From positions 1 through 18,177 of the forward strand of contig URPT01000021.1 in assembly GCA_900549845.1 (NCBI GenBank): a stretch of DNA of 18,177 nucleotides, in the 5' to 3' direction. Below the pieces are notes generated by a model, which saw nothing but the letters and a program-made list of their open reading frames with translations, searched no databases and was not told the DNA's origin. Each line of letters opens with the position of its first letter. Within the stretch, counting starts at the first letter, position 1. This document shows positions 13,413 to 18,177 of this stretch, one piece after another. Made by a program: the position numbers and the translations under genes. This DNA comes from an uncultured Veillonella sp. GTDB lineage: Bacteria; Bacillota; Negativicutes; Veillonellales; Veillonellaceae.

Positions 13413-14258
13413 ATGCTAACCATAGTTGGCGTACGCTTTAAAAAGGCAGGTAAGATTTACTATTTTCTGCCTGAACAATTAGAATTATCTGTTGGAGATG
13501 GTGTTATTGTTGAAACGGCGCGAGGTGTTGAATACGGCACTGTAGTTATTGGACCGAAAGAGGTCTTTGAAGATGCTGTTGTAGCACCAGTTAAGCCTGT
13601 TATTAGAAAGGCTACCCCTAAAGATTTAAAACAAATCGAGAAAAACAAAGAGCGCGAAGAAAAAGCCTTTGAGATTTGTCTCGAAAAAATTGGTAAACGT
13701 AAATTACCTATGAAACTCATCAATGTAGAATACACATTTGATATGAATAAGATTATATTCTTCTTTACCGCGGATGGTCGTATCGACTTCCGTGAGTTAG
13801 TTAAGGATTTAGCAACAGTATTTAGAACGCGCATTGAGTTACGTCAAGTAGGTGTCCGTGATGAGGCAAAGGTCCTAAATGGAATCGGCGCTTGTGGTAG
13901 ACCTTTATGCTGTTCTAATTACTTAGGTGACTTTACACCAGTATCGATTCGCATGGCTAAGGATCAAAATTTGAGCCTAAACCCTACAAAAATTTCTGGT
14001 GTATGTGGTCGCTTGATGTGCTGCCTTAACTACGAAGATGACTTATATAAAAAAGGTGGCGACCTATATGTGAAGAAGGAACGCCCTCAAGCTTCTCAAG
14101 ATGTTGCACCTCCTGGGATTGGTAAAGAGGTAGTTACCGATGAAGGTATTGGTAAGGTCTTAAAGGTAAATCACCATAAACATACGGTGAAGGTGCAGCT
14201 AGAAGCTGGCCGTACTATTGATTTGAAATGGTCCGAGGTGGCATTGCCTGATGAATGA
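13413..14258 (+). CDS. ricT: PSP1-domain protein RicT (YaaT)
   Basis: The 281-aa product closely resembles Bacillus RicT (275 aa): VGVRFKKAGKIYYF at the start, VIVETARGVEYG (31-42), FTADGRIDFRELVKDLA (118-134) and the cysteine cluster CGRPLCC (161-167) and CGRLMCC (198-204). In Bacillus RicT works with RicA and RicF as an iron-sulfur complex that stimulates RNase Y mRNA maturation and affects competence and biofilm formation. Those functions are inferred here. Both partner genes lie outside the window if present. GAGGAGG precedes the ATG by 5 nt, inside the end of holB. The gene ends 8 nt inside the next gene, indicating translational coupling. Confidence 0.95.
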   Translation: MLTIVGVRFKKAGKIYYFLPEQLELSVGDGVIVETARGVEYGTVVIGPKEVFEDAVVAPVKPVIRKATPKDLKQIEKNKEREEKAFEICLEKIGKRKLPMKLINVEYTFDMNKIIFFFTADGRIDFRELVKDLATVFRTRIELRQVGVRDEAKVLNGIGACGRPLCCSNYLGDFTPVSIRMAKDQNLSLNPTKISGVCGRLMCCLNYEDDLYKKGGDLYVKKERPQASQDVAPPGIGKEVVTDEGIGKVLKVNHHKHTVKVQLEAGRTIDLKWSEVALPDE

Positions 14259-14976
14259 TCAAGAACGACTTGATGATTTAATTATAGATGGCTTACAGAT
14301 TTATCAACGTTCTGATATGTTTCGCTTTTCCTTTGATGCTATAGCACTCATTCACTTTTGTCGTTTCAATAGTCGTCATACTTATGTTGATCTTGGAACG
14401 GGAACAGGAGTTATGCCGCTTATTGGTACGTCTTTAGGGGCGGGGCATATAACGGGCATAGATATTAATGAAACTCTTGTTGAGTTAGCTCAGCGCAGTG
14501 TTGAGCACAATCATAAACAAGATCAGGTATCGATGCTATGTGGTGATTACCGTCATATGTCGTACCGAGATGTACAAGATAAGCCCTTTGACGGCGTTAT
14601 TGTAAATCCTCCTTTTTATGATTGTGAAAGCGGTGCAAAACCTACGTCTGAAGAACGGGCCTTGGCACTTCATGATGGACATACAACATTAGAAGAGGTT
14701 TTAAAAGCTGTACAATCCTTTATTAAGTGTAAAGGACGCTTGTGGATGATTTACAGTGCTAGTCGCTTGCAATATGTGCTACATGAATTAGAAGAAGCTA
14801 ACTTTCAAGCTAAGCGAATTCGATTTATTCACGGTATGGTAGATAAGCCAGCTAAGCTAGTGCTTATAGAGGCTCTCTATCAAGGTCATGCAGGCCTTAT
14901 ACTAGAGCCACCACTCATCGTTTATGACAAGCCTAATGTGTACACGAAGGAGGTGTCCTCTTGGTATGAACGATAA
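14251..14976 (+). CDS. TrmN6-like N6-adenine methyltransferase (YabB family)
   Basis: The 241-aa product is a Rossmann-fold SAM-dependent methyltransferase. Motif I is VDLGTGTGV (46-54), an acidic ribose-binding residue is in GIDIN (69-73), and the catalytic NPPF (119-122) is the N6-adenine/amino-group type. The N-terminal segment with FRFSFDAIAL is shared with E. coli TrmN6 (YfiC), which modifies A37 of tRNA-Val1, and with Bacillus YabB. The true target is not determined by the sequence. It overlaps ricT by 8 nt and rsmI by 11 nt, so all three are translated as a coupled set. In Bacillus yabA and yazA flank yabB; both are missing here. Confidence 0.87.
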   Translation: MNDQERLDDLIIDGLQIYQRSDMFRFSFDAIALIHFCRFNSRHTYVDLGTGTGVMPLIGTSLGAGHITGIDINETLVELAQRSVEHNHKQDQVSMLCGDYRHMSYRDVQDKPFDGVIVNPPFYDCESGAKPTSEERALALHDGHTTLEEVLKAVQSFIKCKGRLWMIYSASRLQYVLHELEEANFQAKRIRFIHGMVDKPAKLVLIEALYQGHAGLILEPPLIVYDKPNVYTKEVSSWYER

Positions 14977-15814
14977 CGAATGGGGCACCTTATACTTGGT
15001 GCCTACACCGATAGGTAATTTAGAAGATATGACGTATCGTGCAGTTCGTATCTTAGGCGAAGTTGATGCTATCGCTGCAGAGGATACGCGCCATACGGGC
15101 ATATTATTAAAACATTTTGATATTAAGAAGCCTTTGATTTCTTATCATGAACATAATAAGGAGGAAAAAGGTGCTTATATTTTGGAACTTTTGTTAGAAG
15201 GACAGTCGATTGCTTGCGTTAGTGATGCGGGTATGCCTGCTATTTCTGATCCAGGGGCTGACCTAGTAACAAAAGCTATTAAAGAAGGCATAATGGTAGT
15301 GCCATTACCCGGAGCAAATGCGGCTTTAACCGCATTGATTGCATCTGGCTTAGATACGAAAGCTTTTACCTTTGCAGGATTTTTACCTAAACGGGGGAAA
15401 CATCGGGGTGAAGAATTACAACGACTTTCACAAGTGACGAGCACCTTGCTGTTTTACGAAGCACCACATCGATTGCAAGAGGTGTTAGAAGATATGTATG
15501 AAGCCTTTGGCAATCGCTCTATTACGGTGGCAAGGGAGTTGACTAAGAAGTTTGAAACCTTTGTGCGCACCGATTTGGAAAGTCTTGTAAATGATTTAGA
15601 ACAGCTCACCTATAAAGGAGAATTCGTCCTCATCGTAGGTGGTGCTGATACAGTGAAATCTGACATTAGTGAAGTGTCAGATGAACCAGTATCTTATGTA
15701 GATGCTGTACAAGCCCTTGTAGAAACAGGGGTACCTAAAAAAGAAGCAATTCGCCAGGTGGCAAAGCGTTTTAACGTTTCCCGCCGGGATGTATATAATA
15801 TTGTAGAACGTTAA
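14966..15814 (+). CDS. rsmI: 16S rRNA (cytidine-1402-2'-O)-methyltransferase RsmI
   Basis: The 282-aa product fits the family (E. coli 286 aa). Motifs: LVPTPIGNLEDMTYRA (11-26), AAEDTRHTGILLKHF (37-51), CVSDAGMPAISDPG (84-97), PLPGANAALTAL (113-124), FAGFLPKRGKHR (136-147) and LLFYEAPHRL (161-170). A C-terminal helical region ends in a helix-turn-like PKKEAIRQVAKRFNVSRRDVY. RsmI methylates the ribose of C1402 in 16S rRNA, tuning the decoding centre. The start at 14966 is preferred because AAGGAGGT lies upstream (11-nt spacing) and the product then begins close to the conserved GTLYLVPTPIGN; an in-frame ATG at 14924 would add 14 basic, unconserved residues. It overlaps the preceding gene by 11 nt. 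Confidence 0.95.
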   Translation: MNDNEWGTLYLVPTPIGNLEDMTYRAVRILGEVDAIAAEDTRHTGILLKHFDIKKPLISYHEHNKEEKGAYILELLLEGQSIACVSDAGMPAISDPGADLVTKAIKEGIMVVPLPGANAALTALIASGLDTKAFTFAGFLPKRGKHRGEELQRLSQVTSTLLFYEAPHRLQEVLEDMYEAFGNRSITVARELTKKFETFVRTDLESLVNDLEQLTYKGEFVLIVGGADTVKSDISEVSDEPVSYVDAVQALVETGVPKKEAIRQVAKRFNVSRRDVYNIVER

Positions 15815-15833
15815 ACCTTCCCATTCGAAGGTT
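15814..15833 (+). other. Hairpin between rsmI and metG
   Basis: AACCTTC (15814-15820) and GAAGGTT (15827-15833) form a 7-bp stem with a 6-nt loop that starts in the rsmI stop codon. No U-tract follows. The metG ribosome site (AGAAGGAGA) lies just after it. It is not a terminator; it might protect the RNA or influence metG translation. Confidence 0.4.
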
Positions 15834-15848
15834 AGAAGGAGACTCATC

Positions 15849-17792
15849 ATGGGAGACACAAAAAAAACGTATTATATTACGACACCTATTTATTATCCAA
15901 GTGCTAAGTTGCACATTGGACATACGTACTGTACATCTGTAGCCGATACGATTGCTCGTTTCAAACGCTTAGCTGGTTATGATGTACGTTTCTTGACTGG
16001 CTCTGACGAACATGGTCAAAAGATTCAACGAGCTGCAGCAGCAGAAGGTATTACACCTCTTGAATACACTACGAATATTGTAAATGGCTTCAAAGCATTG
16101 TGGGAGAAGATGTATATCTCTAATGATGACTTCATTCGTACTACTGATGAACGCCATGAAAAGGTAGTGCAAGAGCTCTTTACAAAAGCTTATGAAAAAG
16201 GCGATATTTACAAGGCTGAATATGAAGGTTGGTACTGTACACCATGCGAAACATTCTGGACTGAGCAAAAACTTGGTGAAAACCATACTTGTCCAGATTG
16301 CGGTCGCCCTGTAGAAAAAGTAAAAGAAGAGAGCTATTTCTTTAAACTCGGTAAATATACTGATCAATGGTTGAAATTTATCGAAGAAAATCCTGATTTT
16401 ATTCAACCTGAATCCCGTCGTAACGAGATGATTCAATTCGTAAAACAAGGTTTAGAAGACTTGGCTGTATCTCGTACATCCTTTGACTGGGGTATCAAAG
16501 TGCCATTCGACCCTAAACATGTTGTATATGTTTGGTTCGATGCATTGGTTAACTATATTAGTGCATTATCTCCATTTGATGGGGATGGCGAACTATACAA
16601 AAAATATTGGCCTGCAGATCTTCATTTAGTAGGTAAGGAAATCGTTCGTTTCCATACGATTATTTGGCCTATGATGCTCATGAGCCTTGAGTTGCCATTA
16701 CCTAAAAAGGTATTTGGTCACGGCTGGATGATTGTTGATGGCACAAAGATGAGTAAATCTTTGGGGAATGTTATCGACCCAATCCCATTGATTGATACTT
16801 ATGGGGCAGATTCCTTGCGTTATTACTTATTAAGTGAAATCACTCTTGGCAATGATGGTAACTTCACATTGCCTAATTTCGTAACAAAAATCAATGCAGA
16901 CTTATCTAATGATTTAGGTAACTTATTGAACCGTACCATTGCAATGATTGAAAAATACCATGATGGTGTAATTACTAAATGCGATGATATGGACGACCTA
17001 GACCGCGACGTATCTACCTTAGCAGTTCAAACTGTGAAAGATTTTGAAGCGGCTATGGAAAACATGGAGCTTAACAAGGGGATTAAAGCTGTATGGGCTC
17101 TCATCGGTCGCATGAATAAATACATCGATGAAACTATGCCTTGGGTATTAGCTAAATCTGAAGATGCTAACGATAAAGCTCGTCTTCAATCTGCTATGTA
17201 TCATTTAGCGGAGGCATTGCGTATCATCGCTATCTTAGTAAGCCCTGTTATCCCTGTAGGTGCGCCAAAAATTTGGGATCAATTAGGTATTGCAGGTTTT
17301 GGTGAGGCTACATTAGAAGACGCTAAAACTTGGGGTGTATTGCCAACAGGTACAAAAGTTGTGAAAGGTGAACCTATTTATCCACGTTTTGAAATCCCTG
17401 AAATGGTAGAAGCTACTCCAGTACAAGCTGAAGAGGCTGTAGATACATCTAATATTCCGCCATTAAAAGAAAATATTACGTACGATGACTTTGAGAAACT
17501 CGATCTTCGAGTAGCAAAAGTAGTTAGTTGTGAAAAGGTGCCTAAATCCAAAAAGTTATTGAAATTTGTATTGGATATCGGCATTGAAGAACGCACAGTA
17601 TTAAGTGGTATCTCTCAATATTACGAGCCAGAAGCTATGGTTGGTAAAAAGGTAATTTATTTGTCTAACTTGGCTCCTAAGAAGATGATGGGCATCGAGT
17701 CTTATGGTATGATTTTGTCTGCATCTGACTGGGAAGAACATTTAGAAGTAACAAATATCGAATCCTTACCAGCAGGAAGTGTGGTTAAATAA
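15849..17792 (+). CDS. metG: Methionyl-tRNA synthetase
   Basis: The 647-aa product charges tRNA-Met and initiator tRNA. It is a class I synthetase with the HIGH motif at LHIGHTY (21-27), a zinc knuckle with Cys130, Cys133, Cys148 and Cys151 (CTPC...CPDC) and the KMSKS motif at residues 300-304. The helical anticodon-binding domain covers about 370-500. A C-terminal OB-fold tRNA-binding/dimerisation domain (about 548-646) contains YDDFEKLDLRVAKVV and is joined by a Glu/Pro/Ala-rich linker at about 520-545. AGAAGGAGA precedes the ATG by 5-7 nt. No T-box leader is present, since only 34 nt separate it from rsmI. The stop codon overlaps the next start (TAATG), as in the metS-yabD pair of Bacillus. 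Confidence 0.98.
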   Translation: MGDTKKTYYITTPIYYPSAKLHIGHTYCTSVADTIARFKRLAGYDVRFLTGSDEHGQKIQRAAAAEGITPLEYTTNIVNGFKALWEKMYISNDDFIRTTDERHEKVVQELFTKAYEKGDIYKAEYEGWYCTPCETFWTEQKLGENHTCPDCGRPVEKVKEESYFFKLGKYTDQWLKFIEENPDFIQPESRRNEMIQFVKQGLEDLAVSRTSFDWGIKVPFDPKHVVYVWFDALVNYISALSPFDGDGELYKKYWPADLHLVGKEIVRFHTIIWPMMLMSLELPLPKKVFGHGWMIVDGTKMSKSLGNVIDPIPLIDTYGADSLRYYLLSEITLGNDGNFTLPNFVTKINADLSNDLGNLLNRTIAMIEKYHDGVITKCDDMDDLDRDVSTLAVQTVKDFEAAMENMELNKGIKAVWALIGRMNKYIDETMPWVLAKSEDANDKARLQSAMYHLAEALRIIAILVSPVIPVGAPKIWDQLGIAGFGEATLEDAKTWGVLPTGTKVVKGEPIYPRFEIPEMVEATPVQAEEAVDTSNIPPLKENITYDDFEKLDLRVAKVVSCEKVPKSKKLLKFVLDIGIEERTVLSGISQYYEPEAMVGKKVIYLSNLAPKKMMGIESYGMILSASDWEEHLEVTNIESLPAGSVVK

Positions 17793-18177
17793 TGAAACTC
17801 TTTGATACACATGCTCATGTGAATGATGGCCGTTTTGATAATGACCGGGATGAAATGTTACAAGCTTGCTTTGATGCAGGCGTAGAATACATCATGATTC
17901 CAGGCGTCGATAGAGGTACGGTTGAATCGGGTCTAGCTTTAGCTAAACAATACGATCGTTTATATGCTGCCGTAGGCACCCATCCTCATGAGTCTAAAGA
18001 TTTTACAGAGGAAGACTATGAGTTCTATAAGGAGCAAGCACTCCATAACGATAAGGTACGTGCTATCGGTGAAATCGGTTTAGATTATTACTATGATTTC
18101 TCTGATCGTGAAACACAAAGACGCGTATTTATTCGTCAGTTGGAGTTAGCTCGTGAAGTAGAGTTGCCAATCATTAT
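17792..18177 (+). CDS. tatD: TatD-family metal-dependent hydrolase/DNase, N-terminal part
   Basis: The window ends inside this gene. The visible 128 residues begin MKLFDTHAHVNDGRF, with the metal-binding HxH (DTHAH), then IPGVD, AAVGTHPHE and AIGEIGLDYYYD carrying the metal-ligand glutamate. These are signatures of the TatD/YcfH/YabD amidohydrolase family, linked to 3'-5' exonuclease or D-aminoacyl-tRNA deacylase activities depending on the member. The order metG-tatD is the same as in Bacillus. The ATG shares one base with the metG stop codon, so translation is coupled. The gene continues beyond position 18177. Confidence 0.93.
   Translation, partial: MKLFDTHAHVNDGRFDNDRDEMLQACFDAGVEYIMIPGVDRGTVESGLALAKQYDRLYAAVGTHPHESKDFTEEDYEFYKEQALHNDKVRAIGEIGLDYYYDFSDRETQRRVFIRQLELAREVELPII

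Noticed and set aside
14924..14965. Earlier ATG for rsmI
   Set aside because: It would lengthen the overlap with the methyltransferase gene and add 14 unconserved residues; AAGGAGGT precedes the ATG at 14966.
15815..15848. T-box riboswitch controlling metG
   Set aside because: The gap is only 34 nt, with no specifier loop, T-box sequence or terminator.

Overview
The window looks like chromosomal DNA from a low-GC member of the Firmicutes, most likely a Negativicutes species close to Veillonella. This rests on the moderate AT bias, on Bacillus-type housekeeping genes (a PRPP-binding PurR, RicT, a YaaO-like decarboxylase, a YabB-like methyltransferase) in Bacillus-like order, and on the absence of the sporulation genes (spoVG) found among them in Bacillus. 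The genus is recalled from gene content, not confirmed by a search.

Layout. Positions 1-100 hold the 3' end of a 5S rRNA and its terminator, so the window opens at the end of an rRNA operon. Positions 101-576 are non-coding but not featureless. They contain a GC-rich structured block, two mutually exclusive hairpins, a degenerate direct repeat with a 77-nt period, and a 16-nt inverted near-copy of part of the 5S gene. On the minus strand lie tRNA-Gly(CCC) and a 69-aa molybdopterin/molybdate-binding Mop protein, with a perfect 14-bp inverted repeat between them. Divergent from these is a PepSY-type membrane protein gene whose promoter spacer carries a 16-bp palindrome. Two tandem NhaA Na+/H+ antiporter genes follow, then a monocistronic secreted cell-wall protein (PG-binding plus 3D domain).

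From 5940 to the end all genes are on the plus strand and are housekeeping genes. The first block is purR, glmU, prs, pth (purine and PRPP control, UDP-GlcNAc synthesis, PRPP synthesis, peptidyl-tRNA recycling). After an intrinsic terminator come a YaaO/SpeA-like basic amino acid decarboxylase and tmk. After a second terminator come holB, ricT, a TrmN6-like methyltransferase, rsmI, metG and the start of a TatD-family nuclease gene, packed with overlaps or very short gaps (DNA replication clamp loader, RNA maturation, rRNA/tRNA modification, translation). The two blocks correspond to the B. subtilis purR-glmU-prs-spoVC and yaaO-tmk-holB-yaaT-yabB-rsmI-metS-yabD clusters, joined in the opposite order and with several members missing.

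I do not see a defence island, CRISPR array, prophage or transposon. The most interesting signals are regulatory and structural: the PurBox pair on the purR promoter, the two metal-gene-associated palindromes, the near-identical core of the tandem nhaA genes, a clamp-loader delta-prime lacking zinc cysteines, and the structured region behind the rRNA operon.
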